Assembly (NCBI GenBank): GCA_964439725.1
Contig: CAYTPY010000016.1
Coordinates: forward strand, 1-34,648
DNA: 34,648 bases
From: Croceibacterium_A sp964439725
GTDB taxonomy: Bacteria; Pseudomonadota; Alphaproteobacteria; Sphingomonadales; Sphingomonadaceae
Direction: 5' to 3'
Numbering within the stretch: the stretch's first letter is position 1; each line of letters opens with the position of its first letter. A program made the translations under genes and the position numbers. Shown here piece after piece: positions 15,231 to 23,812 of the stretch. The notes beneath the pieces were generated by a model, which was not told the origin of the DNA, made no database searches, and was given only the letters and a program-made list of their open reading frames with translations.

Positions 15231-15249
15231 GGCGAGCCGTGCGCTCGCC
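15231..15249. terminator. Hairpin between convergent genes
   Basis: GGCGAGC pairs with GCTCGCC around the 5-base loop CGTGC, nine bases after the POT stop and some 50 bases beyond the nucleotidyltransferase stop. The site between two convergent genes suits a bidirectional terminator, but neither side has a good T run. Confidence 0.4.
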
Positions 15250-15300
15250 GGCGCATGTCTTCGCGGTTGAGAGCTCCGGATAATGCCGGGCAGGTAGCCT

Positions 15301-16107
15301 TCAGCTCGCGACTTCACGCTGCCGGATCACACGCTCGGCGAGTTGCCAGTCGTTCATCCGGTCGATGTCGATCGGGCCTTCGGCGAACGGCAGGAGCACC
15401 GGTGCGGTCCTCACGCCGATCGCGCGCGAGAGGAAGCGGATGAATGCGCGCACTTTCAGCAGCCGTGACTTGTAGACCAGGAAGGCCATCAGCCCGAACG
15501 CGCCGATCAGGCGCTTGGGCTTCTTGCCGAACTGTCCGCCGCCGTTGAAGATCGCTGCAGCCTGGTACGCCTTCGGTGTCAGGAACGCGTAGAGATTGCA
15601 GCTGGAAAAGCTGCCATCGCGAAAGCGATGGAAGGCCCGTGCGCCGTCAGGATATTTCTCGAGTACGTAGCGGGCATCGGTAAGGCCGAGCGCCCCGTCC
15701 GCCGAAACCCCGTCGAGCTGGTCGCAGAACGACTTGACGATCTCACCCGTATGCAGGCCGTTGTCGCCTGTGGTGATGATCAGCGGCAAGGCATCGGGAA
15801 AGGCTTGCGCGACCGCGGCGACGCTCGTGCCGATGCTTTCGCGCGAGGCCGTGTAGACGATCGTCACCTGCTCTTCGAGACCGGCGAGGACCTGCCGCGC
15901 TTCATCGATCGCATCGTGCTCGATCGAAACGATGATCCGCCGCACGCGGCCACTGTCTACCACGCTTTTGACCACCCGCCGCAGCATCGGTTGGCCCACG
16001 AGATCGATGAAGGCTTTGTGGGAGACGTTGCCGGCTTGCGCCAGCGGATCGCGCGGTCCGCCGCGGGTGGCAGCAAGGACTAGGGCCGTATAACGGGCGT
16101 CAGGCAT
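15301..16107 (-). CDS. MobA-like nucleotidyltransferase family protein
   Basis: This is a 268-residue protein with a GT-A type nucleotidyltransferase fold. The N-terminal signature is unusual: ALVLAATRGGPRDPLAQ replaces the normal LAxGxGxRMG, followed by SHKAFIDLVGQPMLRRV with the conserved lysine K31. The metal-binding aspartate is D115 in IITTGDNGLHT. The C-terminal half (ARAFHRFRDGSFSSCNLYAF and later ERVIRQREVAS) is not a known hexapeptide domain. The ATG at 16107 lies inside the MmgE/PrpD gene (8-base overlap ATGCCTGA), so the two are probably translated together. It may transfer a nucleotide to a sugar, cofactor or lipid precursor; the substrate is not known. Confidence 0.82.
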   Translation of the reverse strand: MPDARYTALVLAATRGGPRDPLAQAGNVSHKAFIDLVGQPMLRRVVKSVVDSGRVRRIIVSIEHDAIDEARQVLAGLEEQVTIVYTASRESIGTSVAAVAQAFPDALPLIITTGDNGLHTGEIVKSFCDQLDGVSADGALGLTDARYVLEKYPDGARAFHRFRDGSFSSCNLYAFLTPKAYQAAAIFNGGGQFGKKPKRLIGAFGLMAFLVYKSRLLKVRAFIRFLSRAIGVRTAPVLLPFAEGPIDIDRMNDWQLAERVIRQREVAS

Positions 16108-17545
16108 CGGTGGTCCAGGAATGCGCGAGCCGGTCCATGACCGGCGAGATGGTCTCCAGGCTTGCAAGATTGTTCAAGGTTTCTCTCAGATCGATCCGGG
16201 CTGCAGGGGACATGAACCCTTCGGCGCATTCGTCGAATTTGGCCGCATATTGCCGTTCGGAGAGCGGCGCGGCAAGGCTACCGATCGGCATTTCGACCGA
16301 TGTGCGGTAGCGTGATCCGTCCGTTAGCGCGACTTCGACTTCGGTCGGGAACTCGCCTTCGCTCTTGTCGACCGGCACTCGCAGCACCCGGGGATAGAAC
16401 GCACGAACCTGGGAGGACGACACCGTCTCGTCGCTGAAATCGACCATCGCGCAACGGCCGTGCAACGCGATCATCGCGAGCCCGAATTCGAGCGAGAACT
16501 TGGCTTGGGCTGGAGATTGCGGGTCCTCGTACATCAGGTTGGCGAGATGACTGGCCGGCGCAGACACGCGAACCTCCGCGATGTCCGCTACAGTCAAGCC
16601 GTGCCGCTCCATTAGTTCCTGGAGCCCGTCCATGGCGCGGTGGGCGCTGCCGCAGATGGGGAAGCGCTTCACTTTCAGGCCGCTCGCTAGGATCAGCAGG
16701 GGCTCACCAACATTTGCCGTCTCGAAGCGAAGTGTCTGGCCATGTTCGACGTGGGTCAGGTTGGCCCGAAGCTCGTCGAGGTCCGGCCCCACCATCAGCC
16801 GGTTCATACCTGTGGGGCCATCGAGCGTTTGAAGCCCCGCGTCGATACCCGAACGGGCGAAACTGGCTGCCATGATCCCGGCTTGTGCGGCAAGGCCGGC
16901 ATGCAGCGGCTTGGTCATGGTCCCAAACTGCGACATGAAACCGCCGGCGAGGCTGGTCGCGATCGATACGGCGTAGGCCGCCTCGGTAGCCGACAGTCTC
17001 AGAAGCCGGGCGCAGGCGGCGGCCGATCCGATCGCCCCGACGGTTGCGGTGGCATGCCAGCCCCTGTTGCGATGCGCGGGGTTAACCCCCTGTCCGACGC
17101 GCCCCATGATCTGCAGGCCGGCGATGTAGGCGTCCAAGCAATCGCTACCCGAAGCGCGCTCCTGCTCGGCCAGAGCGAGGATGGCTGGGACGAGGACGGC
17201 GCTAGCATGGGCTTTGGCCGGATCGAAATTGTCGTCGAAGTCAAGTGCGTGAGCCGCAGTGCCGTTGATCAGCGCCGCCCACGGCGCCGCCAGGCGGTCC
17301 GTTGAGCCCAACACTGTGCAACATCCGCTTCCCCAAAGGCTCACCGTCTTGAACACCTTTCGCGTCACCGGCTCCGCTGTCCCGGGGATGGCAACGCCGA
17401 TGGTGTCGAGAAACGCGCGCTGGGCTGCGGACGTGGCTGCGGCCGGCCAGGTTCGCGGGGTTTCGTGCAGCCACGCGCCATAGCCCAGCACGGGGTTGCC
17501 GCTGCCGGCGCCGGCGATCACCCCGTCGTTACTTCGCGAAGACAT
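16100..17545 (-). CDS. MmgE/PrpD family protein
   Basis: This is a 481-residue member of the family that includes 2-methylcitrate dehydratase (PrpD) and cis-aconitate decarboxylase. Typical blocks are INGTAAHALDFDDNFDPAKA, GRVGQGVNPAHRNRGWHATA, TVGAIGSAAACARLL and MTKPLHAGLAAQAGIMAASF, then KRFPICGSAHRAMDG. The start is ATG at 17545; a frame extension to 17629 adds nothing recognisable. No other methylcitrate-cycle gene is nearby, so a PrpD role is unlikely, and this branch contains many enzymes of unknown substrate (isomerases, lyases on dicarboxylates). It overlaps the nucleotidyltransferase gene and diverges from the mechanosensitive channel. Confidence 0.88.
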   Translation of the reverse strand: MSSRSNDGVIAGAGSGNPVLGYGAWLHETPRTWPAAATSAAQRAFLDTIGVAIPGTAEPVTRKVFKTVSLWGSGCCTVLGSTDRLAAPWAALINGTAAHALDFDDNFDPAKAHASAVLVPAILALAEQERASGSDCLDAYIAGLQIMGRVGQGVNPAHRNRGWHATATVGAIGSAAACARLLRLSATEAAYAVSIATSLAGGFMSQFGTMTKPLHAGLAAQAGIMAASFARSGIDAGLQTLDGPTGMNRLMVGPDLDELRANLTHVEHGQTLRFETANVGEPLLILASGLKVKRFPICGSAHRAMDGLQELMERHGLTVADIAEVRVSAPASHLANLMYEDPQSPAQAKFSLEFGLAMIALHGRCAMVDFSDETVSSSQVRAFYPRVLRVPVDKSEGEFPTEVEVALTDGSRYRTSVEMPIGSLAAPLSERQYAAKFDECAEGFMSPAARIDLRETLNNLASLETISPVMDRLAHSWTTDA

Positions 17546-17684
17546 TGCTATCCCATGATGCACTAGTATCTGCTGCGCATAGACGCTTTTCTGCCCATTC
17601 TGGAAGGGTGTGATGGCGGGGGGACCCATCCTTACCTTGCCGCGTTTCCGAACTTCGCATCAACAACGGCGGAGCCGACCAAAT

Positions 17685-19034
17685 ATGCGGGCCAGCGCGG
17701 CTCTCCTGCTCCTGATCGCTGCGTTAGCTGGACCGGCTTCCCCTGCTTTTGGAGCAATCACCCTCCCTGCGGCCCCTGCCGAAGAAGAGCCGGCCCCTGA
17801 GCAAGCGGCTCCATTAGCCCTGGACAGCCCAGATGGGGACATTCGGAACCGTCTTCTTGAGCTTTATCGGGAAATCGATTCTCTCGGAAACGTGGGCGTG
17901 AGGGTGCGCGGCGGTGTGGTCACCTTGGTGGGAACGACCTTGGCCGTCGAGGACAGGGTGCAGGCGGAAGAGATCGCGGCCCGTCTCGATGGCGTCGCTT
18001 CCGTAGAAAACCGGATCCAAACCGAGCATCGGCTGGATCGTAGACTGGCGCCTCTCGCCAAGCAGACTGAAGAGATAGGACTGCGCATCCTCGTATTCCT
18101 GCCGCTCCTTCTGGTTGCCATGCTGGTGTGGGCTGCTTTCTGGATCGCGGGCGTCCTCTTTACCCGCTGGACCAACATCTTCCGTCGCATGGTCAGCAAT
18201 CAATTCGTCGAGAACTTGCTGGAGCAGGTCGTCCGGCTGGTCTTCATCCTGGTTGGGCTCGTCTTGGCGATGAACATCCTGGGTGCGACAGCGCTGATCG
18301 GCTCGGTCCTTGGTGCGGCCGGCGTGTTCGGTCTCGCGATCGGTTTCGCGATGCGCGACACGCTGGAGAACTACATCGCCAGCATTCTGCTGAGCTTGCG
18401 GCGGCCGTTCGCGCCGAACGATGCGGTTATCATCGAAGGGGTGGAAGGGCGGATCACGACGCTGAATTCGCGGGCCACGATCATCACGACCTGGGACGGG
18501 AACGAGGTGCGGATACCCAACGCGATTGTCTACAAGGCCAAGATCACCAATTTCACCCACACGCCCCAGCGCCGGTTCGATTTCGAGATCCGCATCAGCG
18601 TTGAGACGGACGTGAGTTGCGCGTTGGCGGTGGCGATGCAGGCGGTGAAGAAGGTCGACGGCGTGCTGGCGGAGCCGGCGCCGTCGGTGCTGGTGAACCG
18701 GCTCGAGGATTACTCGATCGTCCTGGCGGTGTTCGCATGGGTCGACCAGACGCAGTCCGACTTCGGCAAAGTGAAGAGCGAGGCGATCCGGGCGGTGAAG
18801 GAAGCGTTCGCCGCCGAGCAGATCGGCATAGCGGCACCGGCGCAGGCCTACCGCATGCTGCCGATGGCCGACGTCGAGCCGCCGCAGCCGCAGCAGAGCA
18901 CCCGCCGCGCCACGGCCGCGGAATTGCAGGCGATCCAGGACACCAGCGCCGACACGACGATCGAGGAGCAAGTGGAAGCGCGCCGGAAACGGACGGACAA
19001 CGACTTGCTGACGACCAAGGCGCCGCGCGAATAG
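17685..19034 (+). CDS. MscS-type mechanosensitive channel with N-terminal BON domain
   Basis: This is a 449-residue inner-membrane channel. Residues 1-24 form a signal peptide (LLLLIAALAGPASPAFGA). A proline/glutamate-rich linker follows, then a BON-like domain at about 52-117 (IRNRLLELYREIDSLGNVGV, VRGGVVTLVG, LDGVASVENRIQ). Membrane helices lie at about 134-158 and 184-200, and the pore helix ATALIGSVLGAAGVFGLAIG runs into FAMRDTLENYIASILLSL. The MscS beta domain follows (NDAVIIEGVEGRITTLNSRA, IPNAIVYKAKITNF) with a charged C-terminal tail. The ATG at 17685 has GGAG 12 bases upstream. It probably opens under membrane tension to release solutes; the BON domain should sit in the periplasm and may bind envelope lipid. 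Its stop is one base from the glnD stop (convergent). Confidence 0.93.
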   Translation: MRASAALLLLIAALAGPASPAFGAITLPAAPAEEEPAPEQAAPLALDSPDGDIRNRLLELYREIDSLGNVGVRVRGGVVTLVGTTLAVEDRVQAEEIAARLDGVASVENRIQTEHRLDRRLAPLAKQTEEIGLRILVFLPLLLVAMLVWAAFWIAGVLFTRWTNIFRRMVSNQFVENLLEQVVRLVFILVGLVLAMNILGATALIGSVLGAAGVFGLAIGFAMRDTLENYIASILLSLRRPFAPNDAVIIEGVEGRITTLNSRATIITTWDGNEVRIPNAIVYKAKITNFTHTPQRRFDFEIRISVETDVSCALAVAMQAVKKVDGVLAEPAPSVLVNRLEDYSIVLAVFAWVDQTQSDFGKVKSEAIRAVKEAFAAEQIGIAAPAQAYRMLPMADVEPPQPQQSTRRATAAELQAIQDTSADTTIEEQVEARRKRTDNDLLTTKAPRE

Positions 19035-19035
19035 A

Positions 19036-21795
19036 TCAGGCCGCGGCGGCGGCTTCGGGCTGCTCTCCTGCAGCGGCGAGCAGCGACGTCTCGACGGCCT
19101 TGAGGCGCTCGGGCGCGGTGATCTTCCCGCCGGTGAGATCGGTGACGTAGAAAGTGTCGACTGCTCGCTCGCCGTACTGGGTGATATGCGCGGAGTTGAC
19201 CATGAGGCGACATTCGAACAGCGCCCGGGCCAGCCGGTTGAGTAGCGCCGGCCGGTCGCGGGCGATGACTTCGATCACCGTGAAGCGCCCCGAGGCCTTG
19301 TTGTCGAACACGACCGACGGCCGAACGTCGAAGCTTTCGGCGCGCGCGCGCGCCAGTGGCCGCTTGGCGAGCTGGGGGACCAGCTCGATCCGGCCCGCAA
19401 GCGAATCCTCGATCGACTTCTGCAGCCGGGCCAACTGCTCGGCTTCGCGGAATGGCTGCCCGAGCGGGTCCTGGACCAGGAAGTTGTCGACCGCCTTCCC
19501 GACCCGCGTGGTGTGAATGCGCGCATCGATGATGTTGGCGCCGGCCAGGCTGATCGCGCCGGCGATGCGGTAGAACAGTCCGGGATGGTCGTCGCCGATC
19601 ACGGTCACCAGCGTGGCCCCGCGCGCCGGGTAGTACTGCGCGTGAATGGTCAGCTTGTCCTGGTTACGCTTGGCAAGGGCATAGAGCGGGATGTTGAGCG
19701 CGATGATGTCTTCGGGCTCTGCGATCCAGTAGGCATCGTCGAAGCGGTCATCGAGTTCGTCGATGCAGTTCGCCTCGGAGCCGAGCAACTCGGCCACTTT
19801 GGCCTTCTTGGCTTCGATCCGTTCCTTGCGCCCGTGGCGTTTGTGACCGAGCCGCATGCGTTCCTCGGCCAGTTCGTAAAGCTCGCCCAGCAACTGCCGC
19901 TTCCAGCCGTTCCAGATACCCGGCCCGACCGCGCGGATGTCGACGACGGTCAGCAGCATGAGCTGCCGCAGCCGCTCGAGCGTCTGCACCTGCTCGACAA
20001 AGTCGGTGATCGTCTTCGGGTCCGACAGGTCGCGCTTGAACGCGGTCGCACTCATCAGCAAGTGCCAGCGCACCAGCCAGGCGACGAGCTCGGTTTCGTC
20101 CTCGGTCATGCCGAGCCGCGGGCAAAGCTTCATTGCAACTTCGGCGCCTAGCACGGAGTGGTCGCCGTCGCGGCCCTTTGCGATGTCGTGCAGCAAAGTC
20201 GCCACATAAAGCACGGTCCGACTGCCGAGCCGGGGCAGGAGTTCGGTGGCGAGTGGATGGTCTTCCTTGAGCTGGCCACCTTCGATCCGGGCGAGGAGGC
20301 CGATCGCGCGGATGGTGTGCTCGTCCACCGTGTAGTGGTGGTACATGTCGAACTGCATCTGCGCGTTGACCTTGCCGAAGTCCGGCACGAACCGGCCGAA
20401 CACGCCGGCTTCGTTCATCCACCGCAGCACGGTCTCTGGATCGCGTCTGCCGCTCAGCACCTTGAGGAAGAGCGTATTGGCGCGCGGATCGTGGCGCACG
20501 TCGTCCTTGATCAGCTCGGCATCGCGCCGCGCCATTCGCATGGTTTCGGGATGGATTTCGAGCCCTTCTTCCTCGGCGATCTGGAACAGCTCGATGAGCC
20601 GGACCGGGTCCTGGCGGAACCAGTCGGACCCGGGCGCGCAGATCTTCCCGGCGGAAATCTTGTAGCCCTTGAACAGGCGCGGCCGGCTGCGGAAGCCGGC
20701 CAGCAAGCCGCGCGGACGCGTCTTCTGCGCCATCTGCTCGTCGATATGCGCGAGGAACACGCCGGTCAGGTGCCCGACCGTCTGTGCCTGGAGGAAGTAG
20801 TACTGCATGAAGCGCTCGACCGCGCTCTTGCCGGGACGCTCGGCGAAATTCATTCGCTTGGCGAGTTCGCGCTGAACGTCGAACGTCAGCCGGTCCTCGG
20901 CACGGCGAGTGACCGTATGAAGGTGGCAACGGACCGCGAGCAGGAAGGATTCGGCGCGGCGGAAGCTGCGGTATTCCCTGGCGGTGAACAGCCCGCGATC
21001 GACGAGTTCGGCGGCGTTGCGCACCCGATGGATATACTTCCCGATCCAGTACAGTGTCTGGAGATCTCGCAAGCCGCCTTTGCCGTCCTTGACGTTGGGT
21101 TCGACGACGTAGCGGCTGTCGCCCATGCGCTTGTGCCGGGCGTTGCGCTCGGCCAGTTTCTCCGACACGAACTGCGCCTGCGAGCCGGGGACTACGTCGC
21201 CCCAGAAGCGCTGGCTTGCTTGCTGGTAGAGATCCTGGTCCCCCCAGAGGTAGCGGCCTTCGAGAATCGCGGTGCGAATGGTCAGGTCGCTGCGCGCCAT
21301 GCGGACCATGTCATCGAGCGAGCGGCTGGAATGGCCGACTTTCAAGCCGAGGTCCCACAAGTAGTAGAGCAGCGCTTCGATCACCTGCTCGCACCACGGC
21401 GTGGGCTTGCCAGGAGTGATGAAGGCGATGTCGACGTCGGAGTGAGGCGCCATCTCGCCGCGCCCGTATCCGCCCACCGCGATGAGCGTCAGCCGCTCTC
21501 CCTTCGAGCGGATGGCAACCGGATAGAGGTCGCCGATCACATGATCGTGCAGGACGCGGATCAGTTGATCGATCAGGAATGCGTGGCCGTTGACGATCTC
21601 GTGCCCCGCGCTGGGTTTGGCGGCGAGGCGCCGGGCGAGCTCCTCGCGGCCCGCGTCCAGAGCGCCGCGCACCAGATCGACCACGCGCGGGCGCGCCTCG
21701 CGCGGCCCGAGTTCGGCCACGGCTTCGGCTACGGCGGCTGTCAGTTCGCGGCGATCGACAATGGCGCGCTGGTTGGGGATGGCGGGGATGCTCAC
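19036..21795 (-). CDS. glnD: [Protein-PII] uridylyltransferase/uridylyl-removing enzyme
   Basis: This is a 919-residue bifunctional nitrogen sensor. The nucleotidyltransferase motif is VGGYGRGEMAPHSDVD at residues 107-122. The HD domain for uridylyl removal shows LLHDIAKGRDGDH near residue 535. Two C-terminal ACT domains follow: IGDDHPGLFYRIAGAI near 725 and IARDRPALLNRLARAL near 840, which sense glutamine. Domain order and length match GlnD. It uridylylates PII proteins (GlnB/GlnK) under nitrogen limitation and reverses this when glutamine is high. The start is a GTG at 21795; the ribosome site is weak (GAAAG). It diverges from lgt across 89 bases and converges on the mechanosensitive channel gene. 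Confidence 0.97.
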   Translation of the reverse strand: MSIPAIPNQRAIVDRRELTAAVAEAVAELGPREARPRVVDLVRGALDAGREELARRLAAKPSAGHEIVNGHAFLIDQLIRVLHDHVIGDLYPVAIRSKGERLTLIAVGGYGRGEMAPHSDVDIAFITPGKPTPWCEQVIEALLYYLWDLGLKVGHSSRSLDDMVRMARSDLTIRTAILEGRYLWGDQDLYQQASQRFWGDVVPGSQAQFVSEKLAERNARHKRMGDSRYVVEPNVKDGKGGLRDLQTLYWIGKYIHRVRNAAELVDRGLFTAREYRSFRRAESFLLAVRCHLHTVTRRAEDRLTFDVQRELAKRMNFAERPGKSAVERFMQYYFLQAQTVGHLTGVFLAHIDEQMAQKTRPRGLLAGFRSRPRLFKGYKISAGKICAPGSDWFRQDPVRLIELFQIAEEEGLEIHPETMRMARRDAELIKDDVRHDPRANTLFLKVLSGRRDPETVLRWMNEAGVFGRFVPDFGKVNAQMQFDMYHHYTVDEHTIRAIGLLARIEGGQLKEDHPLATELLPRLGSRTVLYVATLLHDIAKGRDGDHSVLGAEVAMKLCPRLGMTEDETELVAWLVRWHLLMSATAFKRDLSDPKTITDFVEQVQTLERLRQLMLLTVVDIRAVGPGIWNGWKRQLLGELYELAEERMRLGHKRHGRKERIEAKKAKVAELLGSEANCIDELDDRFDDAYWIAEPEDIIALNIPLYALAKRNQDKLTIHAQYYPARGATLVTVIGDDHPGLFYRIAGAISLAGANIIDARIHTTRVGKAVDNFLVQDPLGQPFREAEQLARLQKSIEDSLAGRIELVPQLAKRPLARARAESFDVRPSVVFDNKASGRFTVIEVIARDRPALLNRLARALFECRLMVNSAHITQYGERAVDTFYVTDLTGGKITAPERLKAVETSLLAAAGEQPEAAAAA

Positions 21796-21884
21796 GCACT
21801 TTCAATAGGCGCTAAGCGGCCCCATGCAATCTTTGCGCGGGTTGCTTTTCCGTGGCAAAGCCGGCGCTCGCGAAGGGGAATACG

Positions 21885-22742
21885 ATGTTCGACTTGCTGG
21901 CCGCGGCGACCGGAGAGGCGATCCGTTGGGAGGATTTGGGCCTCCGGCCGGGCATAGACCTCGGCTTCTTCACCCTGCGGTTCTATTCGCTGGCGTACCT
22001 CGCCGGCATCGTCCTCGGCTATTGGCACCTGACCCGCATGGCGAAGGCGCCGGGCAGCCCGATGGCGCAGCGCCATGCCGACGACCTGTTCTTCTATTGC
22101 ACGCTCGGCATCATCCTGGGCGGCCGGCTGGGCTACGCCGCGTTCTATCGGCCCGAGCTGTTCGGCAGCACCGAACTGTTCATGCTCTGGGAAGGCGGGA
22201 TGAGCTTCCACGGCGGCGTGATCGGCACCGTCGTGGCGATCGCCTGGGTGGCCTGGCGCGGGCAACTGAACTTCATCCGGGTCTGCGACTATATCGCGGT
22301 CAACGTCGGCTTCGGGATGCTGTTCGGCCGCATCGCCAACTTCATCAACGGTGAGCTGTGGGGGCGACCGACGGACGTTTCCTGGGCGATGATCTTCCCT
22401 TCGGACCCGCTAGGGCTGCCGCGCCACCCGAGCCAGCTCTACGAAGCGCTGCTCGAAGGCTTGCTGGTCATTGTCATCATGCTTCCGCTGTTCTGGAAAA
22501 CCCGCGCCCGCTACCGCCCTGGGCTGCTGGTCGGCGCTTTCACCGCGCTCGTCTGCGGCGGCCGCTTCGTGGTCGAGTTCTTCCGCGAGCCGGATGCGCA
22601 CCTTGCCTGGATGGTCGTCGATACCGGGCTAAGCCGCGGGCAGTGGCTGAGCATTCCGTTGATCCTGGCCGGAATCGGCCTGGTGATCTGGGCGTTGGTG
22701 CGGCCCGAACTCGGGAGCGCGCGTAAACCCGCCAAGGCATGA
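21885..22742 (+). CDS. lgt: Prolipoprotein diacylglyceryl transferase
   Basis: This is a 285-residue inner-membrane enzyme that moves diacylglyceryl from phosphatidylglycerol to the lipobox cysteine of prolipoproteins, the first step of lipoprotein maturation. It contains the Lgt signature GRIANFINGELWG, the essential-arginine regions (GGRLGYAAFYRP, GGRFVVEFFREPD) and HGGVIGTVVA, with about seven membrane segments. The ATG at 21885 is preferred over an upstream in-frame GTG at 21852 because AAGGGG lies 7 bases before it. Its TGA overlaps the next ATG (ATGA), coupling it to the methyltransferase. It is essential in most Gram-negative bacteria. Confidence 0.97.
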   Translation: MFDLLAAATGEAIRWEDLGLRPGIDLGFFTLRFYSLAYLAGIVLGYWHLTRMAKAPGSPMAQRHADDLFFYCTLGIILGGRLGYAAFYRPELFGSTELFMLWEGGMSFHGGVIGTVVAIAWVAWRGQLNFIRVCDYIAVNVGFGMLFGRIANFINGELWGRPTDVSWAMIFPSDPLGLPRHPSQLYEALLEGLLVIVIMLPLFWKTRARYRPGLLVGAFTALVCGGRFVVEFFREPDAHLAWMVVDTGLSRGQWLSIPLILAGIGLVIWALVRPELGSARKPAKA

Positions 22743-23788
22743 GCGAGCGGTCGCTGGCCGACAGCTTCCGCAGGCTGATCGCGTCATCTGGACCAATCAG
22801 CCTGGCCCAGTTCATGGGGGAATCGAACGCCCGCTATTACGCGGGCCGCGATCCGTTCGGGGTGACGGGCGACTTCATCACTGCGCCCGAGATCAGCCAG
22901 ATGTTCGGCGAGCTGATCGGGCTGTGGCTGGCCGACATCTGGTTCAGGGCGGGAAGCCCGGCGCACCCGCTTTATGTCGAGCTAGGGCCGGGGCGGGGGA
23001 CCTTGGCGCGCGACGCGCTGCGCGCGATGCGTCAAGCGGGCCTCGAGCCCGAACCGCACCTTGTCGAGGGATCACCGGAGCTGAGGCGGCTGCAAGCCCA
23101 AGCAGTACCGAGCGCGCAGTTTCACCATGACCTGTCGACAGTCCCGGAGGAGCGGCCGATGCTGCTCGTCGCCAACGAGTTCGTCGATGCGCTGCCAATC
23201 CGACAACTGGTCATGACCGAACGAGGCTGGCGCGAACGGATGGTCGCGCTCGATGCCGAAGAGCGGTTCGTGTTCGTGCCCGGCGAGCAGGCGATGGACG
23301 CCGCGGTTCCAGCCGAGCGGCGCGAGGCGGCGGTTGGGACGATCATCGAAACCTCGCCAGCCGGTGCCGCGGTCGTTTCAGAAGTGGCGGGGCGCCTGGC
23401 CGCACAAGGCGGCGCCGCCCTGCTGATCGACTATGGCCATGCGGAGCCGCGCACCGGATCGACGCTGCAAGCGGTGCGGGCCCACGCCAAAGTCGATCCC
23501 TTGGCTGCTCCGGGCGATGCGGACCTGACCGCCCACGTGGACTTCGTCAGCCTGACCGAAGTCTCGCAGGCCCGCGGCGCGCGCTGGCTCGGCACTGTAC
23601 CGCAGGGCACCTGGCTAAAGGCGTTAGGCATCGATGCGCGCTGCGAAGCGCTCAGCCAGGCGGCGCCGCAACACCGGCAGACGCTGAAGGAAGGCCGGGA
23701 CCGATTGGTCGACGCGGAGCAAATGGGCGAGCTGTTCAAGGTCATGGGCCTGACCGCATCAGGCTGGCCGCCAGGCGCCGGTTTTTAA
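22739..23788 (+). CDS. SAM-dependent methyltransferase, MidA/NDUFAF7 family
   Basis: This is a 349-residue class I methyltransferase. Family blocks are ISLAQFMGESNARYYAGRDP, GDFITAPEISQMFGELIGLW, the SAM-binding YVELGPGRGTLARDALRAM, LLVANEFVDALPIRQ and LLIDYGHAEP. In mitochondria NDUFAF7 dimethylates an arginine of the complex I NDUFS2 subunit; the bacterial substrate is probably the NuoD equivalent, but this is by analogy. It starts inside the lgt stop codon (ATGA). In many sphingomonads, as I recall, the next gene is pgeF (multicopper polyphenol oxidase/peptidoglycan editing), but here the operon ends and a convergent kinase gene follows. Confidence 0.93.
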   Translation: MSERSLADSFRRLIASSGPISLAQFMGESNARYYAGRDPFGVTGDFITAPEISQMFGELIGLWLADIWFRAGSPAHPLYVELGPGRGTLARDALRAMRQAGLEPEPHLVEGSPELRRLQAQAVPSAQFHHDLSTVPEERPMLLVANEFVDALPIRQLVMTERGWRERMVALDAEERFVFVPGEQAMDAAVPAERREAAVGTIIETSPAGAAVVSEVAGRLAAQGGAALLIDYGHAEPRTGSTLQAVRAHAKVDPLAAPGDADLTAHVDFVSLTEVSQARGARWLGTVPQGTWLKALGIDARCEALSQAAPQHRQTLKEGRDRLVDAEQMGELFKVMGLTASGWPPGAGF

Positions 23789-23808
23789 GGCCGGCGGTTT
23801 GACCGGCC
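23789..23808. terminator. Short hairpin between convergent genes
   Basis: GGCCGG and CCGGCC form a 6-bp stem with an 8-base loop in the 24-base space between the methyltransferase stop and the kinase stop. There is no strong T run on either strand. Its site suggests a shared terminator. Confidence 0.35.
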
Positions 23809-23812
23809 GCCC

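Noticed and set aside
20158..21957. Long open frame on the plus strand (about 600 codons)
   Set aside because: It lies antisense to glnD, whose domains are unmistakable. High-GC codon bias leaves the opposite strand open; the translation matches no family I know.
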